DNA of 64,000 nucleotides from NCBI RefSeq assembly GCF_900086655.1, contig NZ_LT575476.1:5294431-5358430 (forward strand), written 5' to 3'. The notes below the pieces were generated by a model. It made no database searches. It saw only the letters and a program-made list of their open reading frames with translations, and was not told the DNA's origin. Each line of letters begins with the position of its first letter. The first letter of the stretch is position 1. This document shows positions 23,252 to 31,534 of the stretch, piece after piece. The position numbers were made by a program, and so were the translations under genes. This stretch comes from Paenibacillus tuaregi (GTDB taxonomy: Bacteria; Bacillota; Bacilli; Paenibacillales; Paenibacillaceae).

Positions 23252-24141
23252 CAGGTCTCCTCCCAATTTCTTCGATACAAGCGGGATGGCCGGTGCCCCG
23301 CATTCTCTGTGTAATGGTCTGTTTCGGCCACCAAATCCGTCACCTTGCGGCGGAATGCAGCCTTCAGCAGCTCTTTATCCAGGATCACCTCATACACCAT
23401 CTGCAGCTCCGTCAAGGTGAACAGCTCCGGCATCAGGTGCAGTGCGAGGTCTGTATAATTCACCTTTCCACGCAGACGTTCGATAGCGTAAGCGATGATT
23501 TTGGCATGGTCAAAAGCAAGCCCCTCATTGGTCACGATGGCATAAGCTGTTTCCGTTGAAGATCGCTTCACCGTCACCTTTCGCTCCACGACCGCCATGA
23601 GCTCATCTTCTCCAGCACTTAGCTTGAGTTCATACTCCCAGGTCTTGACGTGCCCGTCCCCGGTCATGTCCTTCCGCTCCCTAAGCAGCCGGTAGGTCAC
23701 TTTAAACCAGGCGGCCTCAGCCGCATCGTCTCCCGCCTTCAGCTTCAATTGGTCGCTGTTGATAAGCGCCATGTAGCTGCAGCTCATCACCCAGGTGCGG
23801 GGGTCACGCCCAATATCGCTGAACGTATACAGCTGCTCCAAATAAACATCATGCACGCCGGTCTCCTCGCGCAGTTCCCTTGCCGCGGCCTGCTCTGTCG
23901 TCTCATCCGGCCGGACGAAGCCTCCCGGCAGCGCCCATTTACCCAGAAATGGGTGCCCTCCCCGGCGAATGAGAAGAATGCGCAGCTCCTTGTCCGGAAG
24001 CTTGCGATAGTTATCTTCTTCCGTATCGGTTACGGTAAAAATCACCATGTCCGCTGCCACCGACGGCCGCTCGTAATCCCCAACCTGGTATCGCTCCAAA
24101 AACTCCCGTTCTGTAAGCCCATCGCGATCAACTATGTCCAC
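23251..24141 (-). CDS. Nudix hydrolase/winged-helix protein, NrtR-like regulator
   Basis: A 296-residue fusion of a Nudix domain (about 30-170) and a C-terminal winged helix (about 215-290, 'TLTELQMVYEVILDKELLKAAFRRKV'), the layout of NrtR regulators of NAD genes that sense ADP-ribose. The Nudix box is complete: G74-x5-E80-x7-R88-E-L-x-E92-E93-x-G95. In many NrtR proteins the box is degenerate, so this one may also hydrolyse ADP-ribose. It starts with GTG after AGGGGGT. Its place inside the pnuC-nadR operon and the palindrome over the operon promoter support an autoregulatory role. Confidence 0.88.
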   Translation of the reverse strand: MDIVDRDGLTEREFLERYQVGDYERPSVAADMVIFTVTDTEEDNYRKLPDKELRILLIRRGGHPFLGKWALPGGFVRPDETTEQAAARELREETGVHDVYLEQLYTFSDIGRDPRTWVMSCSYMALINSDQLKLKAGDDAAEAAWFKVTYRLLRERKDMTGDGHVKTWEYELKLSAGEDELMAVVERKVTVKRSSTETAYAIVTNEGLAFDHAKIIAYAIERLRGKVNYTDLALHLMPELFTLTELQMVYEVILDKELLKAAFRRKVTDLVAETDHYTENAGHRPSRLYRRNWEET

Positions 24142-24175
24142 CAGCTTTACCCCCTTGGTTATTTATCTTAATTAC

Positions 24176-25183
24176 TCAGATCAGCCCGCCAAAATAATTA
24201 TCGTAAGGCCGGAACTCCGCCAAGACTTCGTCTACCTTGCACATCCGTTCCTCAAGGCTGCCCCGCAGCGTAATAAACGGAATCCGCCGCTGCTTCAAAT
24301 CCGCAATAATCTGCTTGTGAAATATATGCCGCTTCTGATCCCCGCTGCGGTCCCACGTATCATCGTAAGGAATATCATCGTCGCAAAGGAAGAACAAATC
24401 ATACCGCTGGGCGTTCTCCAGCGCGATCCGCGTTAACCGTTCCGGCGCCCGCCCATGATAATCCATGGCGAACATGTACGTGGTAATCGCATTCGTATCC
24501 ACGAACAGGTAACGGTTCGCTTCCAGCAGGGCCTTCTCCTCCCGCTCCAGATGCCCGGCTGCAATCTCATCGAACGCCTCGAAGCTGATTCTGCGGTCCA
24601 CCTGGTGCTCGGTCCAATAATCGCGCCCATACTCGCTGGCAAATGTAGTCCCATACCGCTGCGCCAACGCTTCGGTGATCGTAGATTTGCCCGTTGACAT
24701 CGCTCCCACAAACACCACCTTGGTGATTAAATCGCGGTACACGATATCGCTCACGAATTCCCGGTGTTTATAAGGTTCGGACCGCACCATCGTCGCCGAG
24801 ATCGGAACCCGTTCACGGGCTTCATCGACCCGCCGGTCCACCGCACCCAGAGCAATGCTCATATGCTCGCCGTAGAACTCGCTGGAGTAGAAGTGGGTCA
24901 CCTGTTCACCCTTTAGCAATCCGAGGATATACTGCTCCTCCCGGATCTCATGCTCCCGGTCATTAGAGTAGCCATCCGGCCCATCCCAGGCCTCAATCAC
25001 CCGGACTGCCGGATAGAGCTTGCGAATCCAGCCCGCCCGGATATGAAGCGGAATCGTAGTGACATTTGTCTCGTAGATCACCACAATCAGCTCATCGACC
25101 TCCTTCAGCGCCGTCTCAATCATGAACTGGTGGCCTTTATGCAGCGGGGCGAACTTCCCCAGAGTGAGTCCGAGTGTCTTCAT
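24176..25183 (-). CDS. nadR: NadR-like NMN adenylyltransferase / ribosylnicotinamide kinase
   Basis: A 335-residue two-domain enzyme. The N-terminal nucleotidyltransferase has H15-K-G-H18 and 'ISATMVRSEPYKH' (the ISxTxxR motif); the C-terminal kinase begins with P-loop 'GAMSTGKST' near residue 170 and contains 'ASEYGRDYW' and 'FVDTNAITTYMFA'. It should phosphorylate nicotinamide riboside to NMN and adenylate NMN to NAD+. There is no N-terminal helix-turn-helix, so unlike enteric NadR it is not a DNA-binding repressor; the NrtR-like protein next door presumably fills that role. Overlaps pnuC by 4 bases (ATGA). Confidence 0.92.
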   Translation of the reverse strand: MKTLGLTLGKFAPLHKGHQFMIETALKEVDELIVVIYETNVTTIPLHIRAGWIRKLYPAVRVIEAWDGPDGYSNDREHEIREEQYILGLLKGEQVTHFYSSEFYGEHMSIALGAVDRRVDEARERVPISATMVRSEPYKHREFVSDIVYRDLITKVVFVGAMSTGKSTITEALAQRYGTTFASEYGRDYWTEHQVDRRISFEAFDEIAAGHLEREEKALLEANRYLFVDTNAITTYMFAMDYHGRAPERLTRIALENAQRYDLFFLCDDDIPYDDTWDRSGDQKRHIFHKQIIADLKQRRIPFITLRGSLEERMCKVDEVLAEFRPYDNYFGGLI

Positions 25184-25857
25184 ACCGCCACCCCTTTAGC
25201 TCCTTTATTCCAATTGTAGTAGCCATAACCGGCGTTGATCAAATAAGCGCTCCACATCACAATCATCAGCAGGCCGTCTGCACTGCCCTCCAGCATCCGA
25301 ATTACCCAAAGCACTACCGTGAACATATTGAGCACAATATAGACCAGCCATTGTTCCTTGAATCTTCTGACCATCAGAAAGGTGGCCACAATCGACAGCA
25401 CTGTTGTAATGGCATCGATATAGGGCGAGTTCTGTCCGCGAATGAATGAGAGCCCCAGCCCAAGCAGCAGGCTGCTTAACACACAGACGCCCGTGACCAG
25501 CAGCAGCCCCTTAAGCTTCATCTGCCGCATGGACAGCTTGCCGCCCTGCCGGTTATTTTTCCACATATAGAAGCCGATGACGTTCATAGGTACGAAGAAA
25601 AATACGTTCAGCATGACCTCTCCAAACAAGCCATTCGTATAAGCCAAATAAGCGTAACCTACGGTATTGTACATGCCGAATACATAACTCATCAGGCTGC
25701 CCTTAGCCGCAAGCACCACGCACAGCACCCCTGTAATAAAGACGGTAAACCCGAATAAAGAATCCTTGGAGGCTATCGTGAACCCAACTGCGACCAGGGT
25801 AAATAAAAGCAGCCATGCTAATTCGAATGCATTCCATCTGCCCATAAATTTCTTCAT
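25180..25857 (-). CDS. pnuC: Nicotinamide riboside transporter PnuC
   Basis: A 225-residue membrane protein with about seven hydrophobic helices. Family motifs: 'GVLCVVLAAKGSLMSYVFGMYNTVGYAYLAYTNGLFGEVMLNVFFFVPMNVIGFYMWKNN' (contains the W-x3-N substrate motif) and 'QWLVYIVLNMFTVVLWV'. It facilitates uptake of nicotinamide riboside, which the downstream NadR traps by phosphorylation. First gene of the operon; ATG preceded by GGGGATGCAGG. Control is expected through the palindrome at 25925. Confidence 0.92.
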   Translation of the reverse strand: MKKFMGRWNAFELAWLLLFTLVAVGFTIASKDSLFGFTVFITGVLCVVLAAKGSLMSYVFGMYNTVGYAYLAYTNGLFGEVMLNVFFFVPMNVIGFYMWKNNRQGGKLSMRQMKLKGLLLVTGVCVLSSLLLGLGLSFIRGQNSPYIDAITTVLSIVATFLMVRRFKEQWLVYIVLNMFTVVLWVIRMLEGSADGLLMIVMWSAYLINAGYGYYNWNKGAKGVAV

Positions 25858-25924
25858 CCTGCATCCCCTCAGCTTTCACCAGCTTGTAGACTGCCGAAAC
25901 TTCCAGTCTTTTCTTATTTATGAA

Positions 25925-25957
25925 TTGATAATAACATAACATTACTATCAAAAGCAA
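25925..25957 (-). promoter_or_regulatory. pnuC operon promoter overlapped by a palindromic operator
   Basis: Promoter on the minus strand: TTGCTT (25957-25952), 18-base spacer, TATTAT (25933-25928). A palindrome fills the spacer and -10: arms TTGATAATAA (25925-25934) and TTACTATCAA (25942-25951) are complementary at 9 of 10 positions around seven bases. A repressor bound here would block polymerase; the NrtR-like protein is the obvious candidate. Confidence 0.7.
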
Positions 25958-25968
25958 TATATAAAGTT

Positions 25969-26012
25969 AAAAAGCCAGTCCTCCGGAATTGCTCCGGCGA
26001 CTGGCCACTTTT
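25969..26012 (-). terminator. Terminator of the TerD-like gene
   Basis: On the minus strand GGCCAGTC and GACTGGCT pair, with an inner CCGGA/TCCGG stem, then TTTTTAA. Confidence 0.85.
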
Positions 26013-26019
26013 CTAGCAC

Positions 26020-28122
26020 TTATACAAGATATTCACTCATAATTAACTCGATATCAAATGGAGTAACCCCTTTATCCACCGAGAATACCGATCCTGCCTG
26101 GTCCCTGGCATCTACCAACTCTCCTCTTGCCTGCGCATGGAGCATGAATAGATCGTACAGGTCCGGCTTCCGAAGAGCTGTCATCGCTTTGCCCATCAGG
26201 ACCATTCCTTTCTGGTTCCCCTCCACATTGTTGTAGTAGTGAGGCTGTCTTGTCAGGGATAGGTCCGTCCATATCACGGTGCGCTCTACGAGATCCAGGA
26301 TCACAGGGATGGCGATCTGCGTATCGGCAGTGACATCGATTTTATTGGCAACCGTCCTAGGCTCGAAGATTTCCCCCGAAGCCGGTTTCTTCCGCATCAT
26401 CCAGCCCACAAAGCACTCCGGCAAATCGCAATAAGGCTGAGTTGTGAACGAGTGAAGGGTTGCCACAATATAACGTCCGCCATAATCAACGATGGAAGGA
26501 ATGTGCAGGTCAATGAATTCGCACGCCCCCTGAGGCGCTGACACAATATCTCCGCTGTGCACAGCCCGGTACTTGGAAGAGCGCAGATTGGTATAAGAAA
26601 TATGCTCCACATACTGCCAGTTGCGATCATACATAACAGCTGACAGGTCAATGTCCACGCGGCCCGTCGGCTTACCGTCCACCGTCCCCTCTTTCCACCA
26701 GCTGAAGAAACGGAGAGTGTCCCCCTCCATCATAGGCACGCGGCTTCCCCGGACAATGGTATGCAAAGCTTTGCTGGCCGATCTTTGAGAGAACGGGACA
26801 TGGTAGGACTTCAAGCGTCCGTCAATATAGGTCTTCCCGAGCGGGGGCAATGCGGAGAACCGGTGTATAAGCGTCTTTTTGCATAGTTCTATGATGTCCT
26901 GGCACGCCGCCTGGCTGATCGCCGGAAGCGTATTTGGGATCGCAAACGCCTTGGCCACATTCCCTTTTGGGAAAAAGACTCTAAGCTCCTGAGGCTCATT
27001 ACGACGGGCAAAATGGTTCTTCACCTGCAATAGGACAGGTGTGGAGACTTGATCTGCGACTTCACCAAAAGCCAGCACCACATACTCGGGGTCTTCGGCA
27101 ACCCGCAGCAAATGATCCAATCTTCTTGCGAATTCACCTGGGCGCTGCATCAATAAATCCATCAGACCCCAGACATTATGATACTGAAAAGCCAGCTCAA
27201 CGCTCCCGTTAAACGTTGTAAAGGGCTTGTTGTTCCGTAAAATATCAAAAGCTTCCTCAGCCCGCATATACCGGTGCCTGTATTCCGAAGGATGCAGGAT
27301 TTCACCTAGGCGAATCCAGCGCTCTTTATAGCGGAGCATATCCTCCGTAATCTGTCCGCACTGCTCCAGTAATCCAAGCAGCAGCCGTCTCTCGGAACGT
27401 TTGAACTTGCGGAAACGTGTGGCCTCGGCAAGGCTCACATCGCCGTGCGACCAAGCTACAGCCAGCCGGAGAACATCGGTTGCCGTCTTGATGTACCGGC
27501 CGATCAGCTTCACATTTGCCTTATCATGCTTTAACAGGGAACCTGCAACGAATCCCACATTCTCCTTGAACGGAATTTCGGAAGGGAGAATCTCATCCAG
27601 TTCTTCTAAATCCGCAAGCTCAATGGCAGTATCGATATCTTGTTTGTCTGTCTCGGAAATGGAACCCTTGGCCTCAATGAGCTGGCGGATCATCGTATGG
27701 AACTCCGCTTTGCTTCCAAGATCGATCACCTTAAGGCTTACCGTGTCCAGCAGCGGAGGTCTGTCCGCCGTCTTCGACTCCGGCAGCTCCAGGGTAAGAT
27801 AGTGATAAATTGCGTTCAGATACAGCTCCGCATCATCTTCCTGCATCACCTGCAGCGGGAAGTCCTGATACATCGGTCTGTATTCCACATGGGCGCCTAC
27901 AAGCACCTTAAGATCGGCAACCAGCTGATGATACAACGCTTCGAACTGCTCCCTGGGCAAGGTTCGGACAGCGCTTAGCAATGGCATGGAGAACGTATAT
28001 CCCAGGTGTTCGATATTCTTCAAGGCCGCAGCCAAATGTGTCTTCGGAATTCGTTCTGTACCTTGTTCCCGGTTCACAATAATTTTGTTCGCTCTTCGCA
28101 AATAGATGGTATTGATTATCAT
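26020..28122 (-). CDS. Large cytoplasmic protein with TerD-like C-terminal region
   Basis: A 700-residue soluble protein without signal peptide or membrane segment. Residues about 1-460 are mostly helical, have a leucine-rich rhythm and no domain I can name. Residues about 475-640 resemble the TerD fold: 'GRVDIDLSAVMYDRNWQYVEHISYTNLR', 'AVHSGDIVSAPQGACEFIDLHI' and 'YIVATLHSFTTQPYCDLPECFVGWM', matching the D-x-D, HSGD and E-x-I-D positions that bind calcium in TerD proteins. Such proteins belong to Ter stress-response systems, but no terC, terB or other ter gene is nearby. The start follows TGGAGTC. Function unproven. Confidence 0.68.
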   Translation of the reverse strand: MIINTIYLRRANKIIVNREQGTERIPKTHLAAALKNIEHLGYTFSMPLLSAVRTLPREQFEALYHQLVADLKVLVGAHVEYRPMYQDFPLQVMQEDDAELYLNAIYHYLTLELPESKTADRPPLLDTVSLKVIDLGSKAEFHTMIRQLIEAKGSISETDKQDIDTAIELADLEELDEILPSEIPFKENVGFVAGSLLKHDKANVKLIGRYIKTATDVLRLAVAWSHGDVSLAEATRFRKFKRSERRLLLGLLEQCGQITEDMLRYKERWIRLGEILHPSEYRHRYMRAEEAFDILRNNKPFTTFNGSVELAFQYHNVWGLMDLLMQRPGEFARRLDHLLRVAEDPEYVVLAFGEVADQVSTPVLLQVKNHFARRNEPQELRVFFPKGNVAKAFAIPNTLPAISQAACQDIIELCKKTLIHRFSALPPLGKTYIDGRLKSYHVPFSQRSASKALHTIVRGSRVPMMEGDTLRFFSWWKEGTVDGKPTGRVDIDLSAVMYDRNWQYVEHISYTNLRSSKYRAVHSGDIVSAPQGACEFIDLHIPSIVDYGGRYIVATLHSFTTQPYCDLPECFVGWMMRKKPASGEIFEPRTVANKIDVTADTQIAIPVILDLVERTVIWTDLSLTRQPHYYNNVEGNQKGMVLMGKAMTALRKPDLYDLFMLHAQARGELVDARDQAGSVFSVDKGVTPFDIELIMSEYLV

Positions 28123-28636
28123 AAAAGACTCCAGGAAAGCAATATCCCTAATTTCATTGGAAGTGAGTGTAGAAGGAAGGAATATTATAGCCTGGATGCC
28201 TCCTCTCTTATAGACATCCTTCAGGAAAGCTGCGGCCCTAATTACCCAATTGAAATAGAAGGAAGGACCGCGAGTAGCCTGAAGGTTGGTTAGAACGTTC
28301 GAAGTCGGGTGACTTGAACTTCTGATGTGTCCATCATCACATACCTCTAGCCGTGCGAACAGGGTGGAAGTATTACGACTATTGCAAGCGTAAAATAACC
28401 CTTATTTGCCAGGAATCTCAAAGATACTCTCGATCCAATCAGGAGCCTCCTCAATTAGAAATGTACCTTCATGATTTTCAACTTCGAGAATAATTTCCCC
28501 AGTTACATTACTGTATTTCGAAGAATACTCTTTCCACTGCCGTAGTTACCAGCGATACATACATGATTTTTGCGATCGGCATTACAGCAGAGTTCACAGT
28601 ATTTCGGCCCCTCTCAGAATTGTTCCAGCGGTCCAA
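28123..28636. pseudogene. Eroded intergenic region with a coding scrap at 28402-28545 (-)
   Basis: No intact gene. On the minus strand a frame without start codon from 28545 to 28402 encodes about 47 residues that look real (EIILEVENHEGTFLIEEAP ... SIFEIPGK, stop). Overlapping it in another frame is CIAGNYGSGKS, which reads like a P-loop (G-x4-G-K-S). Together they suggest the decayed end of an ATP-binding gene, but this is weak. The rest (28123-28400) shows nothing recognisable. Confidence 0.3.
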
Positions 28637-29302
28637 TTATTCGTCGTCTTGCTCTATTTCGTACCCTACTTCAGATGCTATTTGGAGACCTTTTGGAGAA
28701 CCACAGTCTACTTCACTATGTTCAGTGACTTCTCCATTTACATATGAAGTTCTACCGCAGAAACTCCATAACTCTTCACAGAAGGTTACCTCAAAGCCGC
28801 ATTCAGGGTATTGACCTGAAATATTCATCCATAAGCCGTTAGCAGGTGACCAAGCTGTCTTAAAGCTAAATGATATCTCCATCATTTGATCCTCAGGGTC
28901 ATTATCTAGTTTATATTGAATGCTCTCTGCCTGCTCGAGTTCGACATCATAAGTCCCCCATTTTGTACCCCAATTTTTATTAGCCCATGTGTACCAATCA
29001 GCACACCCATATTTTTGGACTAAGGAATCATACATTTCTCTAGTTAGCGGTAACCCTGTTGTTACCGCACGCGCATTGTTTGCTAAAAGTTCAGCCTGCT
29101 TATTTCGAGCTTGTGCGTACTCTTCTTCAGTTACAATGCTTACAGGGGAAACGGTGTTATTAAGCGCTTCTGGCATAGGGAATAGAAGGTTAAAATCTAT
29201 CGAATCCTTTTCACTATCTGCGACAGTCGTCCTTCTAATAATATCCTTCAGCTGTCCAACTGTCCCTTTGATTACAACTCTGGAATAAATATGATTTGTC
29301 AT
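28637..29302 (-). CDS. YubB/Api92 ferredoxin-like domain protein (DUF1281-type)
   Basis: A 221-residue protein. The start 'MTNHIYSRVVIKGTVGQLKDI' and the mid-protein 'CADWYTWANKNWGTKWGTYDVEL' (W-Y-x-W-x-x-x-x-W-G-T-K-W motif) and 'SFSFKTAWSPANGLWMNISGQYPECGFEVTFCEE' match the YubB ferredoxin-like family found on plasmids, phages and islands. Function not established in general; members are single-copy accessory genes. The setting, beside IS66 and repeat remnants, fits acquisition by a mobile element. ATG 29302 has only a weak ribosome site. Confidence 0.72.
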   Translation of the reverse strand: MTNHIYSRVVIKGTVGQLKDIIRRTTVADSEKDSIDFNLLFPMPEALNNTVSPVSIVTEEEYAQARNKQAELLANNARAVTTGLPLTREMYDSLVQKYGCADWYTWANKNWGTKWGTYDVELEQAESIQYKLDNDPEDQMMEISFSFKTAWSPANGLWMNISGQYPECGFEVTFCEELWSFCGRTSYVNGEVTEHSEVDCGSPKGLQIASEVGYEIEQDDE

Positions 29303-29334
29303 CTGCTAACTCCTTACTAGGTCTTAGTATCCTT

Positions 29335-29754
29335 TTAATTTTTCCCGTGAGTTGATTGAACAATAGTCAACGTCAAACAAGAAGTTGTATTGAAACAGAA
29401 AAGCCCATGGTTCATGAAGCTCCATAGGCTCTGCCTTATGTACAATGTTGTTGAACTGTCAGATTCCATGGAAGGTACGCATCGAGTAGTTCCGGCTGTT
29501 GACGAAATGCAATCGCTGGTAACTAAACAGGGACGAATGCTGTTCTCAGCTGGATTGTTCGAGATCACACAGTTCCCGAGTTGCTCCACACCTACTGGGA
29601 GGGAAGCTGTTTTCTCGGAGCTTTTACCGTACAGCTTCTGCGTTAGAAATTGTACGCTCTCCTGTAGCCGTTTGTTCTCTTTTTCCAGGTCGCCGATGCG
29701 ATGCTCTATCTTTTGTAGCTGTCCCAAGGGGCTCATGAGATACCGTTCCCTCAC
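29335..29754 (-). pseudogene. IS66-type transposase (TnpC) remnant
   Basis: The start 'LGQLQKIEHRIGDLEKENKRLQESVQFLTQKLYGKSSEK' is the leucine zipper and linker of IS66 TnpC. It jumps directly to ISNNPAENSIRP, which belongs near the C-terminus of TnpC, and then loses the frame. About 400 residues of the catalytic core are missing. Non-functional. Confidence 0.85.
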
Positions 29755-29804
29755 TGTCTTCTATGCCTGTCATTTTACCATAGAATTGTGTACAAACCCC
29801 GATT

Positions 29805-30098
29805 TTACAAGCGTTTTCGGCTCTGTTTTGACCTATATGGAAGGAGTGAAGCCAGCTTTTTGACTACCTTCGGCTGATGAATGGACCGTTCCTCCAGCAA
29901 CCACCGAAACTCCTGTGGCGTGATCGAGCGTACAGCCTCCGCATCCATGGGCCACTGGTATTGACCGGATTCCAGTCGCTTGTACAACAGGACGAATCCA
30001 TCGCCTTCCCAGTACAAGGCTTTCATTCGATCCCGCTTGCGACCACAGAACAGAAACAAATGACCCACTCCTTTCCAATTGAAGTGGTCTTTATTCAA
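29805..30098 (-). pseudogene. IS66 Orf2 (TnpB) 5'-truncated remnant
   Basis: 97 residues matching the later part of IS66 Orf2: 'GHLFLFCGRKRDRMKALYWEGDGFVLLYKRLESGQYQWP' and 'ITPQEFRWLLEE'. The normal first ~40 residues (ending before L-F-V-F-C) are absent. Together with the TnpC scrap it marks an old IS66 insertion on the minus strand. Confidence 0.85.
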
Positions 30099-30149
30099 AG
30101 GTAATCTCTCTTGGCGATTCAGTTAAGCCATTTGGATATAAAGTTGCCC

Positions 30150-30235
30150 TATTCGAACGCTGCGATGCCGAGTGTTCTTACGACCGCTGTTGTCTCCGAA
30201 ATGCTTGAACTAGATATCAGTGGGGCATTCCGAAC
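30150..30235. repeat. MITE-like repeat, left-half fragment
   Basis: CGCTGCGATGCCGAGTGTTC, then ACGACCGCTGTTGTCTCCGA and a TTGAACTAGATATCA block match the left half of the copies at 18986 and 21573; the right half is absent. It abuts the IS66 remnant. Confidence 0.8.
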
Positions 30236-30351
30236 CCATGAACTAGAAGGAATGCTTCACCTTATGTCGAAGACTTTTAGATGAAAATTAGAGTTCTTCC
30301 AGCAGGGCGTCAGCCGATTTGAATTATAAACGATCCGAGAGGGTATAACCG

Positions 30352-31425
30352 ATGAACTTTCAATTCCTTTTTAATGAATATCTGAATCAAAAATTCAACA
30401 GAGGACTGCCATCCATTCAAACGGACAGCTTCGAATACGCCCCTCTAGAGGAAGGCGGTGCAGAGTTATTGTTGGCGGGGCATGAAAATGAATGGTTCGT
30501 AGAGTGGGCAGATGAATTGCAGCCGAGGGATCCCAATTACACTCCAAATCCGGACTGGAAGCCAGTGCTGTCGGAGGTTTTTGAACATCTGGATGTATAC
30601 GATGAGCTGATATTATATTATCTGTTATTTACCATTAACTCGACAACATCGGTTGTTAAGATCAATGCGTACAATGCCATGAATGACTTTATGAAACATT
30701 ATTGTTTCTTTCAGTTAGCCCAATTGACGGACACCACCAGACTGGGCAAGGAACAGAAACATCAGCTCAGAGACTTTTTCTTCTTTTTCTATCTGTACGC
30801 CCACCCGGTTAATGAAGAGACCCTCTACTCTTTTTCATTTCGCGGACAGGAATTGGTTCATACCAAAACCGGCATAAATATCGAACATTACTTTACTACA
30901 TTTCACAATTACTACAGCCAGAATCATGACAAATATAGAAGTGAATTATGTATAGCCCCACATGAGATACAGAACTGCAGAAATCTCACGATGGAACTGT
31001 TAAGGACAATCGAAGGCAAGTCAGTAAGACTGGTAATGCCTCCAGAAGAAGGTCTAGAAGATATGCTGCGGCTGATTAATAACGCCGATGATTTGATCCA
31101 AATGTATTCGGAGAAGAAAACCGCGTTATTCGGCATCATGGGAGAGTTCCTCGCTAGTCCTCACTCTAACCCTTACCGTGATCACATCTTTAGTACCCTG
31201 CTGCAGAATTATGTTACCTATATTCTTTATTTTAAGTTTGATGAGATTCACGATTTGGTTGATTACTTCAAAAGCACCCCATCCCGGTGCAGAATCATCC
31301 TCAATAAAATTTTTGCGGATACCATCTTCATTCAGAAGATCCTGAGACAGAACCATATCGATATTACCGGGTATCCAGATATCATTGAATTCTTCGACGA
31401 GGAGGCTCAGAGGATCTATTTGTAA
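30352..31425 (+). CDS. Unknown 357-aa soluble protein
   Basis: I do not recognise this protein. It is rich in aromatic and acidic residues and appears mainly helical, with no signal peptide; a run 'FFFFFYLYAHP' near 150 is hydrophobic but too short and buried to be a clear membrane helix. The ATG at 30352 follows GAGAGGGTATAACCG, a moderate ribosome site. A terminator follows at 31477. Codon use looks like the core genes nearby, so it is probably a real native gene. It lies on the right flank of the eroded mobile island. Confidence 0.65.
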   Translation: MNFQFLFNEYLNQKFNRGLPSIQTDSFEYAPLEEGGAELLLAGHENEWFVEWADELQPRDPNYTPNPDWKPVLSEVFEHLDVYDELILYYLLFTINSTTSVVKINAYNAMNDFMKHYCFFQLAQLTDTTRLGKEQKHQLRDFFFFFYLYAHPVNEETLYSFSFRGQELVHTKTGINIEHYFTTFHNYYSQNHDKYRSELCIAPHEIQNCRNLTMELLRTIEGKSVRLVMPPEEGLEDMLRLINNADDLIQMYSEKKTALFGIMGEFLASPHSNPYRDHIFSTLLQNYVTYILYFKFDEIHDLVDYFKSTPSRCRIILNKIFADTIFIQKILRQNHIDITGYPDIIEFFDEEAQRIYL

Positions 31426-31476
31426 TCTAGAACCACTCCCCCGACCTCCTATCATACAGTTCAAAACAGCAAATTT

Positions 31477-31502
31477 AAGGCCACCTCCAGGGTGGCTTTG
31501 AA
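31477..31502 (+). terminator. Terminator of the unknown 357-aa gene
   Basis: AAGGCCACC and GGGTGGCTTT pair around a short loop; the T run is weak. Confidence 0.55.
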
Positions 31503-31504
31503 GC

Positions 31505-31530
31505 TAAAAAAAGCCCCTAATCCGGGGCGC
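31505..31530 (-). terminator. Terminator of the PAS/MCP gene
   Basis: On the minus strand GCCCCGG and TTAGGGGC pair and TTTTTTT follows. Confidence 0.85.
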
Positions 31531-31534
31531 AAAA

